This document shows, one piece after another, positions 1 to 12,975 of a stretch of DNA of 64,000 nt (positions are counted from its first letter, which is position 1; the number at the start of each line of letters is the position of its first letter). The position numbers and the translations under genes were made by a program. The DNA comes from Diphasiastrum complanatum (Eukaryota > Streptophyta > Lycopodiopsida > Lycopodiales > Lycopodiaceae). Under the pieces are notes generated by a model that was not told where the DNA came from, ran no database searches, and worked only from the letters and a program-made list of their open reading frames with translations. The stretch lies in NCBI GenBank assembly GCA_029204225.1, contig CM055114.1, positions 16,573,502 to 16,637,501 of the forward strand. The letters run 5' to 3'.

Positions 1-111
1 ACACAAATGTATTGCTTGAATGATGGGTGGACAATAGCCCTTTACACAAGGAGAGAGACGTCTTAAAATGGACACACATGAAGCTACACAAATCTTCAGC
101 CCCTGAGTTAT
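1..111 (-). repeat. Truncated 3' shard of the peptide-gene module
   Basis: This stretch is nearly identical to 20270-20411 (same orientation) and is the reverse complement of about 53025-53130. In those copies it is the DNA just downstream of the stop codon of the small cysteine-rich peptide gene. Here the similarity stops right before the coding exon, so no coding part is left. Confidence 0.8.
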
Positions 112-2334
112 TGAGACTGTGAGGTGAGTGGTTGCAATGAGGGTGTGCCTTTGTGTGATTATGATTTCATCTCTGAAAGAGTGAACGGAGAGGTTTTGCG
201 AAAGGTTTGGAACGTAAATTCTAGGATACTACATGAGGAAACCAGAGAATAGTATCTCTGAAAAACCAGGAGTAGTCACACTCAAGTCAGTTGCAGCGCG
301 AGACAAACGCTGATCCTTGCCATTTACTTACTTTTGAGACCAGTGGGATACTTCAGATTAGAGCAGGACCTCTGCTCACACCACTATTGTCTACAGATCC
401 TGCTATCTATGGGGAATTCCCATTTATGATCCATCAATGTCTCAGTTGGGGTACATGCCCTTCTTAGACCAGGACCTCTTCCTAAGCCGTTGTTGGCTAC
501 AGACCCTGCTGCCTATGAGGAATCTCTGATTCTGATCCTTCATACCTCTGAACTGCAGATCGATGGTGTTAAACATTCATCTGAACTATGAGTGTGTTGA
601 AGGTGAATATGGTTCTTAGCATTAGGTACATGTGCGACCAACGACCTGTCTCCAGGGAGAACACATGTCAACTATGCGTGAGCGAGCTTGGGCATTGCTA
701 CTAGAGTGTCCATTCTGTATGAATGAGCAGCAATGTTGATACAGTAACCGAATTCACTCTCTGCCTGCGGATTTTTTCAGCGCCTCTGATCACCTCGTGG
801 CTGTGGTTGGGTACTCACACTTGTCAATATGATATGAAGGAAGAAGCCTTATCTGTACAATGTGGTTCTTCTGCTCCTTTGAGATCATGGTGAACTGAAT
901 GAATGCCTGCTAGTGTAGGAGCGGTCAACCCTTCAAACGCATGACTTGGCGGCCCTCAAAGCCATACCGCACCCCCCCCCCCCCCCCCCCCCCCATGCAC
1001 ACACACACACACACACACATATAGGTATATTTGTGGAATTTCTTGAAGTTTTGCTAGTCAATTCATCTATGATTGCTAAGTTACGAGACTCAACCTTATG
1101 TTTTACACGGTGCTCGCATTGCTAGTATGGTATAACTCGAGGATGGCTTGCCTCCGTTCTTCTTTGGTATGGGTTTGCTTAATGATGATCAAATTAGATA
1201 GCATGCTAGTTGTGTTTCTTCATAGTATGCTCACACTTATCGAAGGTTAAAATCTCTACACACATTACGCTTAGGTCCCGAGACTCAGTTTGATGGTGTA
1301 TTTGGAAATGAGTAGTCTCGTGTCATAGCATGTGTGAACTCTACGTTTATGTGGTGTGACGTAGTGGATAGAATACGTGTGTTAGGATGTGATGGAATTT
1401 CATATTACCGTCTTTTCTATGACGCTTGTGTGCTAAAGCATCGGTTTTTAAAAGCTTTGCCTAAATGGAACCACACTATAGTATGAGTTTTTCCATTGCC
1501 ACTTTGTTATTTGCTTTCCAGTCATGAAACTCAAACTCTTTGAAATAGAAGAGCAAGTCGTCCACCACCGTACGTGGTTGAAACACACCACCTCGGTTAG
1601 GGGTCATCACAGTCACCTCCATCATTGGAATTGCCTAGTGAAATACCTAGGGCTGACGTTTGGCAAAATACCACCGCCTATCAAACAAGGCGGTGCGTAT
1701 AATTGGCACCCTCACACTGCACGGAACTAATCATGATATATCATAGCATAATCATATGAGAACTGTTTGTTTATCTCACCCTAATCGGTTGGACACTCTA
1801 GTGATGCATTCCAAGTAAATAACTAGCAATAGACGATGATTTCATTTCATTTGACCTATGATTGAGCACGCCTATGGAAATCTCTATAGCATTTGTAAGT
1901 AATTGCACTCGGGTGACCTCTACCCGTGAACCTCGACCATTGTGAAGTACCAAAGATGCTGGGATAAGCAAAACTACCCAGAATCGTACTCTGAGTTATA
2001 GATATGACCCCATCTTGACAATAGTAGGTGCCTCTAGAGACCTAGGATGGGAGATGCGCCGAACAGCTTCCTTCCTCGTGAGGGGTTGGATTCTTGAACA
2101 TAATGGATGAGAATCAGTTCCACCCTACATTAGGGGATGTCTGTCAATTAATCCGTGAAGGAGCCACACACTACTATTTCTATACCCCAGCACTCCACCC
2201 TCACCTACGGGCATGAGATACTATATTTAGAATACAACATTGCGGGGGTTATAGTTACTTCGAAACCTATGAGTTCATTATCGATGGGTTCTAGAATCTA
2301 ACTTACGCCGTTTCCACGAACTACACGAGACCCA
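112..2334. other. Unassigned DNA, no gene recognised
   Basis: I find no convincing open reading frame, domain or RNA gene here. The 68-codon frame at 1524-1730 has no recognisable motif. The only clear structure is a 23-base C tract followed by an AC microsatellite. The stretch ends where the Cop-A 5' LTR begins. Confidence 0.5.
972..1019. repeat. Poly-C tract and (AC)n microsatellite
   Basis: A run of 23 C residues (972-994) is followed by an AC dinucleotide tract (998-1019). Simple repeat. Confidence 0.9.
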
Positions 2335-3125
2335 TGTTAAAATTGAAAAACAATCCATATTGATTTCTTGGCTTTCTACAAATGTTGTACCAGGAAGTAT
2401 GTAGCTCATTAATGCAAAATGCCAAGTTTGGCCTACATAGAACTCGAGCTACATGGTTATGTATTATCTAGTTTGATAAATGCAACTTGCATATAGTTTG
2501 TAGACATAGAATTAGCATGATTATGCTTGTAGAAACTCGTGGCAATTCACATGCATTAATTGTAAGTGATCCATAGTGACATGCAAGGCATGCACAAAGT
2601 TTAATGGACACATGCATGATGATTTGGCCATTTCTAGTTAGAACTAGTACACTTGTAAAAACTTGGTAGAATTTCATGCATGACAAGTGACAAATGTCAC
2701 ATAGACTCTAGCTGTCACTTTAGATGTCATTTTGGAATGGATAGATGTGGTTCTACCTCGAGCTACCTCAAACTCCATAAATATGTGTAGCTCTCCACAC
2801 AATCAATGATGAAGAACCAAAGTTTTGTAGCTATTTTATGCCATTTTGGATCTAAACAAATATTGCTTGTTATCTCTCTAGCTCTCTCTCTCTAACTCGT
2901 ATTGAGGCTAATCCTCATACACTGAAATCTTGTACTTTTATTCATTCTTTGATTCATTGCTATTATATTCTGTTGATTAGCATGCTAGATTGTAAATTAG
3001 CCATTTTTTTAGAACTAGATCTTGTTGATCAATCTAGAATCAGGTTATGGTGCCAATCACAAAGCTTAATTAAGATCAGTCACTCTTGTGGACATTCCAC
3101 ACGTGTGAATTTTGGAAATTTTGCA
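2335..3125 (+). repeat. Cop-A 5' LTR
   Basis: It aligns end to end with 7858-8651; the 3-base length difference is explained by small deletions near its 3' end. It carries the CACACGTGTG palindrome close to its end, as several other LTRs in this window do. Confidence 0.85.
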
Positions 3126-3861
3126 GCCTCATTAAGCTTTGCATGCTAACAACTCTGATTGTACAATAAACTGAGAGCTAAATCAAGCAAAAACGCAATT
3201 TTGCACTTTTTCTAACTTTCTTTGAAGTGTATTTGGATCAAATCAGACTTGAACTGAATTTTTAGACCTGAATTGAGGTAGTACGGAATTCTGGAACTCC
3301 GCACGTGCAAAAATCAGAGTTCTTCAGTCCCTTTGTTCTCCTTACTTACAGATCCAAAGATAGCAGTGTTATAGCTTGATGGAAACCATTTGATCTATAC
3401 GTTCCATTGAAATTGAAACCAAATGAATCTGAAGTGTCTAGCAAGAGTTATAAGCTCTTAAAGAGGATAGGAATAGGTCTGATTTGATTCAATTATACTT
3501 TGTTCTGAATCCATTGTTTTGAGCTTCCAACACAAGAAACTGTAGATCAAGACTGAGTTTGAAGTATTTGAACACCCTTTGAGCCTTCTAAGTGTCAATA
3601 GTGTTTCTTTTGAAGCATTTCACACGTGCCAAAAGTAGGATTCAAACCAGCCAAAGTGTCTCAAACCACTTTTTGTGTCTGATTTAGATAACTTGTCTTG
3701 TGGAATATTTGAGATTCATCTCAAATATAGTTGCAAGTGTTTCACATAGGAAGGTAGTTCAACCCTGAAAATACCTATAGTGAAAGAGATCAGCAACTCT
3801 AAGTCTGATAGGAACAAGCTCAAACATATCTCAATACAATAACTAATTAGGATTCATTACA

Positions 3862-6800
3862 ATGGCATCTCAGGGAGGATATCTTCTAGAATCCACTGAA
3901 AGACTAAGCACTTCTAATTACTCAATTTGGAAGATAAGAATGGAGTCTGTTTTGATACTCCAAGATGTTATGGATATTGTGCTTGGTGTTGAGGAGGAGC
4001 CTCAAGCACAGGTTGAAATTCCTAAATATAAGAAGAGAGCTAGAATGGCTCTACATTTCATTAAGATGAATGTATCTAATGAAATTTTGAGAGCGATGGG
4101 AGCTTGGACTACAACCAAAGAAGCTTGGGATGCACTAAAGACCATCTATGAAGCAAAGAATACTTCTAGAATACTCACTCTTAGGAATCAAATTTTCCAA
4201 AGTTTCCCAAGAAGTGAAGAGAGTGCATCTAACTATGTTCTGAGAGCTAAAGATTTACATAAAGAGCTTTCCTGTGTTGGTGTTACCATTAACCAAGTTG
4301 AGCTAGTTCAAGTCATACTGAATGGCTTGAGAGATGACTATGATAATCTTGTTCAGTCTTTTGCTATTGAGGAGGAGTTACCTAATTTAGAAACTCTCCA
4401 AGGAATTCTTATTTTTGAAGAATCTAGACAAAGCTCTAAACTCTCCAGATGAACAAACTTGAACATGGTGGAAGTGACAAAGCCCTCTTTGTCAAAGGCA
4501 AGCAGAAAGGAAGGAGTAAGAACCAATTCTGTCAAGCATACAACAAAGACAAAGCCAAAGAACGAGATCAAGATGGTGAAGAGGATGAAACAGCTCATCC
4601 CTCTAACTCAAAAACCAAGAACAAGAAAGTGAAGTGCTTCTTCTGTGGCAAAAAGGGGCACTATGCCTCTAATTGTTGTAAGAAGCAAAATCAACTCAAG
4701 CAAGCTAATCTCTCCAAAGAGATTGAAGAAGTTTCTGTTGCAAGTGATGGAGAATGATCACTTATGGTGTCCAGTTTTTCTTCATCAGCTTTCAAGAAAG
4801 ATGGAGCTTGGTACATAGACAGTGGAGCCTCTTCACATATGTGCTGTTCAAAGGAAACATTTGACTCAATATTACCTTTCAAAGGACTCAAGAGATCTAC
4901 TTACACAGCTAATGATCATGAGTGTCCAATAGAAGGAATTGGCAACATTCTATTGAAACTTGCTTCTTCAAAAGTTCTTGCACTTTCTAATGTTCTTTTC
5001 ATTCCAAAACTTACAAAGAACTTAATTAGTGTGGGAAATTTGCTTGATAATGGTTGTGATGTAAAGTTCAACTCCAATACTTGTTTTATCAAGAGAAAAG
5101 ATGAGATCCTTGTTGATGGAACTACATGTGGTGGAGTTTTTAAGTTAAATTCTTATGAGAATGCAAACCTTTGTGAAGTTTCTTTGTTATCTAAGGAGGA
5201 GCTGTGGCATAGAAGGTTGGGACATCCTAACTTTACATCTATGTCTTCTATGGTCAAAAGGGAGAAGGCTATTGGTCTTCCAAAATCTCTTTCTAAAGAT
5301 TTCAAGCCTTGTGAGGCTTGTGCCATTGCAAATTCACAGAGAAAGCCATATCAGAAGTCTTTTATAAAGACTACTTATCCATTGGAACTCATACATTCAG
5401 ATGTACATTTTTTCTCTTCTAAAAGTATTGGTGGTGCAACATGTTTTGTCACCTTTATTGATGACTTTACTAGATACACTTGGTTGTATCTACTTTCTTC
5501 AAAGGCTATGATTTTTTATCACTTCCTTATCTTCAAAGCTTATGTAGAAAAATAGTTTTCTTACAAAGTTAAATCTTTAAGATGTGATAGAGGAGGTGAA
5601 TATATCTCCAACAAGTTTCATAATTATTGTGAAGGTGAAGGAATAAAGAGAGAATTTTCTTGTGCCTTTTCTCCATCCCAAAATGGAGTAGCTAAGAGAG
5701 AAAAACAGATCTTTATGTGAATGTGCTAAAGCAATTCGAGTAGCAACTTCTTTGCCTATTGAATATTGGGGTGAAGCTATAAATTGTGCAAACTATTTGT
5801 GCAATAGATTACCTCACAATGCTCTTGCTAGAAAAACACCTTTTGAATTCTTATTTCAAAAGAAACTTAAGGTAGATCACCTTAGAGTTTTTGGTTGTAC
5901 TTGCTTTGTTAATATGCCCTTGGAAACAAGGAAAAGAGATGATCCTAATTCTGTTAAAGGGATCATGGTTGGATATGCATCCAACAAGAAAACTTACAGA
6001 ATCTATGTTCCCTCTACCTCAACTACAATTGAGAGTAGAGATGTTATATTCCATGAAGATCAAAAATACATTCTTGAGAAGGCCGAGTTCAAAGATTCTC
6101 ACAAAGATACTCCAATCATCACCCTTGAAGATCATCATGGAGAGATGGCGCCGAGATTTGAGGAGGAGTCACCTCTAATTTTTTCACCAAACAGATCTCA
6201 AAGAGAAAGATCCGAGCCTAGAAGGCTTACCTATGAAGATAGAGGAAAGCAAGTGGAAATCAACTCCACTAATTGTGCCTATTTTATTTCTCATGAGGAG
6301 CCGATGGATATATATGATGCTATCAACTCAAAGGAATGGTACCTTTCCATGAAGGAGGAATATGATGCTTTGATGGCCAATAATACATGGGAGCTTGTGG
6401 ATGTTCCATCCAACAAGCAGACTATTGGTTGCAAATGGGTTTTTCAAGTCAACTATAATCAAGATGGCACAATCAACAAGCACAAGGCTAGGCTTTGTGC
6501 TAAAGGCTTTGCTCAAGTATATGGACTTGATTATGAGAAGACCTTTGCCCCAGTTGCAAAGATGGTGTCAATTAGAATCATAATTTCTCTTGCTCATTTT
6601 TTCAATTTGCAATTTCTTCAACTAGATGTTTCTAATGAATTTCTAAATGGCTATCTAGAAGAAGAGATCTATATGGATCAACCTATTGGGTTCATCCATG
6701 ATGAAGGAAAAGTTTGCTTGCTCTTCAAAAGTTTATATGGATTAAAGCAAGCTCCAAGGTCATGGTATTCTCGACTTAACACCTTTCTTGAGTCACTAGG

Positions 6801-7840
6801 ATTTAATCTTAGTAACTATATTCCTTTCTTATATGTCAAGTTTTTTTGATAAAGATATTGTCATCCTTCTTATTTATGTTGATGATATCATTCTGACAGG
6901 AAGTTGTATCAAGCTAGTTGAGGAAACCAAGATTGCACTTGGAAAAGAGTTCAAGATGCAAGATCTTGGAAAAATTCACTATATTCTAGGATTAGAGATT
7001 GACTTTCTTAAAGATAAAGCTTTTGTATGTCAATTTAAGTATGCTCTTTCAATGTTGAAAGAGTTCAATATATTGAATTGTAAGAGTATAGAAACACCTA
7101 TGGAGCACAATGTAAAGAACTCTAACAAAGGTGATAAAAGATCCCCCGAGGACATCACACTTTTTAGAAGTCTTATAGGCTACATAATTTGGCTCACAAT
7201 AACTGGACCTTGCATAAGCTTTAGTGCTCATAAGTTGAGCCAGGCTATGCAAAATCCTTCAGTTTATCATTGGAAAAAGGCCAAGAGAGTGCTTAGATAT
7301 ATATCTTCAACTTTTGATTTTGGTTTATTGTATAAAAGTGAAGATCTTTCTATTATTAGTTATTTTGACTCCGATTTTGCAAGTGATAGAGCAGATCGAA
7401 AATCTACAAGTGCTTATGTCATATATCTTGGAGGAAACTTGATATCTTGGCTTTCCAAAAAGCAAGATACTGTATCACTCTCATCAGGTGAAGCTGAGTA
7501 CAAGGTGCTCACTACAACAACAAAGGAAGTGCTTTGGATCAAGAGGTTACTAGTGGAGCTAAAGATAATTATGGAAGAAGATATACCTATGATCATGTGT
7601 GAAAACATTTCAGCTCAAGCCCTTGCCAACAACCCAATATTCCATGCAAGGAGCAAGCATATCGAAGTTGCACATCACTTCGTGAGAGAGAAGCTCATTG
7701 GAGGTGAAATCAAATTGGAGCACATCGACACATCATCTTGAATTGCTGATATGCTCACCAAACCTTTGAGCAAAAGTTCCTTCAACAAGCATAGAGCCAA
7801 CCTTGGAGTTATACAAAGATCCATGTTCAAATCAATATAG
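3862..7840 (+). pseudogene. Cop-A gag-pol, broken by stops and frameshifts
   Basis: Gag begins at ATG 3862 (SNYSIWKIRMES, the usual Copia gag start), followed by a CCHC zinc knuckle (CFFCGKKGHYASNC, about 4638-4679), protease (WYIDSGASSHM, about 4812), GAG-pre-integrase (LWHRRLGHPN, about 5203), integrase with HSD and CDRGGEY, RT with YVDD (about 6880) and RNase H ending at TAG 7838-7840. Lesions visible: frameshift/stop at about 4450, nonsense TGA at about 4755, TAG in the integrase at about 5553, frameshift at about 5695, frameshift at about 6840 just before YVDD, and TGA near 7739. The protein is closest to Cop-B2 at 38.8-42.6 kb. It would have acted in virus-like-particle assembly and reverse transcription. 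Confidence 0.9.
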
Positions 7841-7857
7841 ATCATTTTTAGGAGGAG

Positions 7858-8651
7858 TGTTAAAATTGAAAAACAATCCATATCGATTTCTTGGCTTGCT
7901 ACAAATGTTGTACCATGCAAGTATGTAGCTCATTAACGCAAAATGCCAAGTTTGGCCTACATAGAACTCGAGCTACATGGTTATGTATTATCTAGTTTGA
8001 TAAATGCAACTTGCATATAGTTTGTAGACATAGAATTAGCATGATTATGCTTGTAGAAACTCGTGGCAATTCACATGCATTAATTGTATGTGATCCATAG
8101 TGACATGTGAGGCATGCACAAAGTGTAATGGACACATGCATGATGATATGGACATTCTAGTTAGAACTAGTACACTTGTAAAAAGCTGGTAGAATTTCAT
8201 GCATGACAAGTGACAAATGTCACATAGACTCTAGATGTCACTTTAGATGTCATTTTGGAATGGATAGATGTGGTTCTACCTCGAGCTACCTCAAACTCCA
8301 TAAATATGTGTAGCTCTCCACACAATCAATGATGAAGAACCAAAGCTTTGTATCTATCCCATGCCATTTTGGATCTAAACAAATATTGCTTGTTATCTCT
8401 CTAGCTTTGTTTCTCTAACACGTGTTGAGACTAATGCTCATACATTGAAATCTTGTACTTTTATTCATTCTCTGATTCATTGCTATTATGTTCTGTTGAT
8501 TAGCATGCTAGATTGTGAATTAGCCATTTCTTCTGAATTAGATTTTGTTGATCAATCTAGAATCAGGTTAAAGTGCCAATCACAAAGCTTAATTAAGATC
8601 AGTCACTCTTGTGGACATTCCCCACACGTGTGAATTCTAGAAATTTTGTCA
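7858..8651 (+). repeat. Cop-A 3' LTR
   Basis: It starts TGTTAAAATTG directly after the polypurine tract and ends in AAATTTTGTCA. The CACACGTGTG palindrome is at 8633-8642. It aligns with 2335-3125. Confidence 0.88.
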
Positions 8652-9034
8652 ATCCACCCAGCCTTTCATACCATTTGGATCGCCAATGCAGTCACTTGGA
8701 CAAGCTGGCAGTACCAATAGCCCTCTAGAACTAGATCCACCAGACACAAAGAGGGACGAAAACAATAGTGATGACCCCTCTACGGACTTCTACATAGAGG
8801 GGTGGACGATGTAGAGAATGAAAAGTCTAGGCCTCAAGACCAATAGGACTGAGATTGCAATTACATCTCCTTGCAGCCGTGCCTCTGAGGGCCTGGAAAA
8901 CCCTCATCGGCCGGGGAGCACGGGGTGATTGAGACGGCCCTTGGGATTGGAAGCGGTATCCCTCAATCACTCATGTAAGGGCAGTGTGGGCCCTTCCCCT
9001 GTAGGGCTTCCTGGCAAGACCAATCCCACGTTGA
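8652..9034. other. Short GC-rich insert between two Cop-A-type LTR ends
   Basis: About 380 bases, clearly more GC-rich than the flanks, separate the Cop-A 3' LTR from a second truncated LTR of the same family. Some frames stay open for about 50 codons, but I recognise no domain. It could be the remains of captured host sequence. Confidence 0.4.
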
Positions 9035-9387
9035 AAGCAATATGTGTAGCTCTCCACACAATCAATGATGAAGAACCAAAGTTTTGTAGCTATCTCATGC
9101 CATTTTGGATCTAAACAAATATTGCTTGCTATCTCTCTAGCTTTCTCTCTCTAACTCGTGTTGAGGCTAATGCTCAAACACTGAAATCTTGTACTTTTAT
9201 TCATTCTTTGATTCATTGCTATTATATTCTGTTGATTAGCATGCTAGATTGTGAATTAGCCATTTCTTCTTAACTAGATCTTGTTGATCAATCTAGAATC
9301 AGGTTATAATGCCAATCACAAAGCTTAATTAAGATCAGTCCCTCTTGTGGACATTCCCCACACGTGTGAATTCTGGAAATTTTGTCA
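9035..9387 (+). repeat. Truncated Cop-A-type LTR (3' half)
   Basis: It repeats the second half of the Cop-A LTR (AATATGTGTAGCTCTCC onwards) and ends AAATTTTGTCA. It abuts an inverted Cop-B1-type LTR at 9388. The same junction exists in mirror image at 56838/56839, so the join predates the duplication of this block. Confidence 0.8.
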
Positions 9388-10063
9388 CAACCTATACGAT
9401 TTGCATCATAGAAAAATCAGCATCTACTTAATGAAAGAGATACAAACTTAATAAGAACTTGATCAAACATCAAACATAAGATGAAATGAGTTTTCTGTCT
9501 GTATAGAAACAATAAGCTACGGTATTTCACATGTATGGATCTGAATATAGCATAATATGGGCATTCTACACACAAGATTGCAAGATATTACCAATATAGT
9601 GCACCAATGGATAGATGAACCCAAGAGAACTCATGTATAAGCATGAAATGAGATGAGAGAGAGAAAATGCTTCTATTCCCATGTGTGTACAACTATATAT
9701 AGCAAATCCATGTCTCATTAATTATACAAACTTGAAAGAGATACAAAATCAATAAGAACTTGATCAAACATCAAACATAAGATGAAATGAATTTTCTAAT
9801 AATAAGCTACTGTATTTCACACGTGTGGATCCGAATATAGCATAATATATGCATTCTACACACAAGATTGCAAGATATCACCAATATAGTGCACCAATGG
9901 ATAGATGAACCCAAGAGAACTCATGTGATGAGAGAGAGAGAATGCTTCTATTCCCACGTGTCTACAACTATATATAACAGATCCATGTCTCATTAATGAT
10001 CTTGGTTTCCCTCCATATCAAAAACCCTACCAATAATGTGGACTAGATTCAATGTCTCCAACA
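9388..10063 (-). repeat. Cop-B1-type LTR, truncated, with internal tandem duplication
   Basis: Reverse-strand copy of the LTR seen complete at 35417-36156 and truncated at 56164-56838. It holds two tandem units of about 270-300 bases (about 9438-9735 and 9736-10004), each with its own TATATATAG box, so the LTR has two promoter-like segments. Confidence 0.75.
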
Positions 10064-10236
10064 TTCAAATTTGAATCTACCAAACTAGACCTCCTACCAT
10101 TTCCATCACTTGTGGTAATTCAAAAGAGTTTGAACTAAAATAACTTTGAAATGACAATCTCTACGTCTAATATGGAAATTGACCTCAATTGCCAAATGAA
10201 CAAATATGACCAAATTTGACTAAATTGTCGTAAAAT

Positions 10237-10660
10237 ATAGGGATGACCAGCAGCAGAAGCTCGAGGCTTTGAGCGTAGGCATGTAGGAACAGAAATGCAC
10301 AATTAGCAGCAGAAATATTCAAGACAAGTTATTCATACAGAATTGCACAAATGAACAATACAGTAGTGAGACAAAAATTGCAATATGATTAATATCAACA
10401 ATGAGTACAATGGCTTGAAGTAATAACTTCAACTTGCTAAGCGTGATAACATTGGCTACAAATAAATATGATTGGAAAAAGAAGATGCTTAACCCTTACA
10501 TAGCTTGATTCAGCTAGTATATATATTTACAAGTGTCGAGAGACAAATGTCTTACAAGCCTTAATTGCCATTTACTCCAATTTTGTGTATGTACAAAGTT
10601 AGTAAGTGCCCTTGGGATATTTGTTTGTCCAGTTGTTTTAGGATTCATGATAAGTTGGGG
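10237..10660 (-). repeat. LTR-like repeat (G family), minus orientation
   Basis: It matches 34810-35247 and 55660-56088 in reverse complement. Read on the minus strand it has a TATA-like ATATATATACTAGC stretch and ends near a CCCCACA-type LTR end. At 33830 a related end is followed by a Copia primer-binding site, which supports LTR identity. The left limit is uncertain. Confidence 0.6.
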
Positions 10661-10790
10661 ACGTCGGTCTACCAATGTAGCAAAAACATGAAAAACCTGA
10701 AAAATCTGAAGGTGCCCTTAGACTAAAGGTAGCAAAAAAGACGAAAAAGCCGAAGGTGCCTTTAAACTGAAGGTAGCAAAAAAGTGGACT
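10660..10790 (-). repeat. Minisatellite with GGCACCTTCGG core (inverted copy)
   Basis: About three units, read on the minus strand as CCTTCAG-TTTAAAGGCACC-TTCGG plus a T-rich tail. The same array lies at 34650-34800 and 55480-55640. Confidence 0.7.
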
Positions 10791-10794
10791 TCAC

Positions 10795-12146
10795 ACAACC
10801 ACTTCTGAATCAATTGATATGCTGTGGCATTTCAGACTTGGCCATCTTAACTTCAACAATATTAAGCAAATGTAAGCTCAGAGTCTAGTACAAGATCTAC
10901 CTTCTGTCAACAAGCCAACTTCTCCATGCGAAAGCTGTATTATCAACTAGCATGCTAGAAGTCCCTTCATTTTAGGGTCAGTTCATACATCAAAGGGCTT
11001 GCTTGACCTTGTACATAGCGACATTTGTGGCCCGATGCAGACTGCTTCCATAGGGGGAGCTCTCTATTTTCTAATCTTCATCGATGACTTCTCTCAAAGG
11101 ACTGCTACTACTATATGAAGAATAAATTCGAAGCATTCAAGTTCCTCAAGTAGTTCAAGACGTCTGTAGAAAACCATACCCAGAGGAAGATCAAGGCCTT
11201 ACGCACAAATGGAGGGGAGAATTTATCTCCACCGAGTTCAAAGCTTTTTGCAAAGTCAATCGAATACATTTACAAGAATATTCAGCTAGCTACTCACCTT
11301 AGTCCAATGGTATAGCTCAAAGGAAGAATTAGACACTCATCGCAAGTGCAAAGGGCATGCAAGCCCATGCCTCTCTTCCAAAAACATTTTGGGCAAAAGT
11401 TGTTACCATAGCAACCTACCTTCAAAATCAATCCATCTCTGAGGCCCTAAATGGCAAGACACCTTATGAGGTGTGGATAGGATCGAAGCCATCACTCACA
11501 AATATTCGAGTGTTTGGATGCATAGCCTACTCATAGCTCCCTATTGATCTAAGTCAGAAACTGGACAACACCATCAAAAAGTCGATCTTCATCAACTATT
11601 TCTCAAACCATCAGACATACAAGCTCTTCAATCTGGACTCTCAAAAGACCTTCATGAGCAAAAATGTCATTTTTGTGGAAGATCAGTTTATCGACCACAA
11701 GGGGAAAACTATTTCAAATTCAGATCCTAGAATCGACATCAACATCTTCGAACAAAGGACTGGTCATAAGATCAACACTGACAATGACACTAACTCCGAC
11801 AACAAGGCAGTCCATCAGCAAAAACGAATCGCATCAGAGGATCGCAGTTCAACCCAAAAGATCGAAACAATCAAGACAACATCCATCCCAGTTTATGGAT
11901 GATCCGGCCTGCTACTTTGTGCAGGAATCAAACGTTGTTTCAGAGGCAATGTCAACACCTGATGTTCGTCAAGAGAAGACCAATGAATCTTGTAGCGAGA
12001 ATGGTTTTATTCCAAACTCAATAGACAAAAATTTTTATTTTCAGTCTGTATCGAATCCCTTCATAATCAAAAAGAGTATCATCTCATATTTAACGATATG
12101 TTAAAACTGAAGTTCAAAGTTTTTCAGAATCCACATTAAGGGGGAG
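10795..12146 (+). pseudogene. Copia integrase relic with polypurine tract
   Basis: Fragments of a different Copia lineage are readable: the pre-integrase motif LWHFRLGHLNF (about 10820), LVHSDICGPM and FLIFIDDFS of the integrase core (about 11010-11090), and NGKTPYEVWIGSKPS ... IRVFGCIAYS (about 11450-11535). Stops and frameshifts interrupt all of it. The end GGGGGAG followed by TGTTAGATTTC at 12147 looks like a polypurine tract and the first bases of a 3' LTR, whose right limit I cannot place. A shorter mirror copy lies at 54915-55480. Confidence 0.75.
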
Positions 12147-12674
12147 TGTTAGATTTCTTATGCTCAGTCTTAAACAAATCGTTCAAGTAATGAGAGCAAG
12201 GACGACTGACACCAATTACTCTCTTCTCAACTTGATTATTATGAGACAATCAATGGCATCCTCAAAGTTGGATTTAGGCTATTCAAATTTTTCATATTTG
12301 ATGTCAAATGGTCCAAAGTTATTTGGAATGGTCCCAATGCAACTGTCAGGAAAGATGAGAGTGGTTATTTTGCCATTGACTCCGCCAAGCTTTGGATGGA
12401 GCAAAGCAAAACATTTGTTTTTCTCAACAATGTGAGCGGGTACCTTTATTTTATGTCAAGATGTCAATGCTCTTTTGTTGTCAGTCAATTGATTTTCAGT
12501 ATACTAAAGAAAATGTATATTGTGTGTATACTCAAGCAATTGTAACATTGCTATAGATACTAATTACGAGACAATGTTTATGGAAACATCGATCAATTAT
12601 AGGTGGTCTTTCACCCAGACCATTCAGATCCTAGACGGTGGTACGTGATTCAAGTCGCTCCTCAAAGTAAATGA

Positions 12675-12975
12675 ATATTTGAAGATAGAGATGTCGTGGA
12701 GGACATCGCACTGCCAATTAATGCACCTAAACAAGATCGTGATGAACTCGATGACACATTTTCATAGGATCATGTGCAAGATGCACAAGCTAATGATGGG
12801 ATTGAGCGTGATGGATCATCATCAAATGGATCAATGACACACGATACAGTTTTTTGATCTCCTTCATTGTCACCATCGCCATTAGCTCTTGAAGATCAAC
12901 TTATTTATAAAGAAGTTATAGGAGATATTTGGATAGAATTAGAGGTAGACTCGTTTGGTGTGGTGGATTTGTTGT
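12675..12975 (+). pseudogene. Copia integrase-RT linker fragment
   Basis: One frame reads EDRDVVEDIALPINAPKQD and then an acidic, Ser-rich stretch, as in the hypervariable region between Copia integrase and RT. Two stops interrupt it and no RT follows. The mirror block at 51.2-57.2 kb lacks this part (11290-12990). Confidence 0.55.

Larger units (their letters stand above)
2335..8651 (+). mobile_element. Cop-A: full-length but decayed Ty1/Copia LTR retrotransposon
   Basis: Two LTRs (2335-3125 and 7858-8651), both starting TGTTAAAATTG, flank a Copia gag-pol in the order gag, protease, integrase, RT, RNase H. A polypurine tract (GGAGGAG) sits directly before the 3' LTR. No clear tRNA-iMet primer site follows the 5' LTR, and I see no matching target-site duplication, so the 5' LTR edge may have been altered. 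Several stops and frameshifts in gag-pol mean it cannot make its proteins. A related, truncated copy lies at 56839-57913 on the other strand. Confidence 0.9.

Noticed and set aside
1524-1730. 68-codon protein
   Set aside because: No motif, no splice context, no second copy with a conserved frame.
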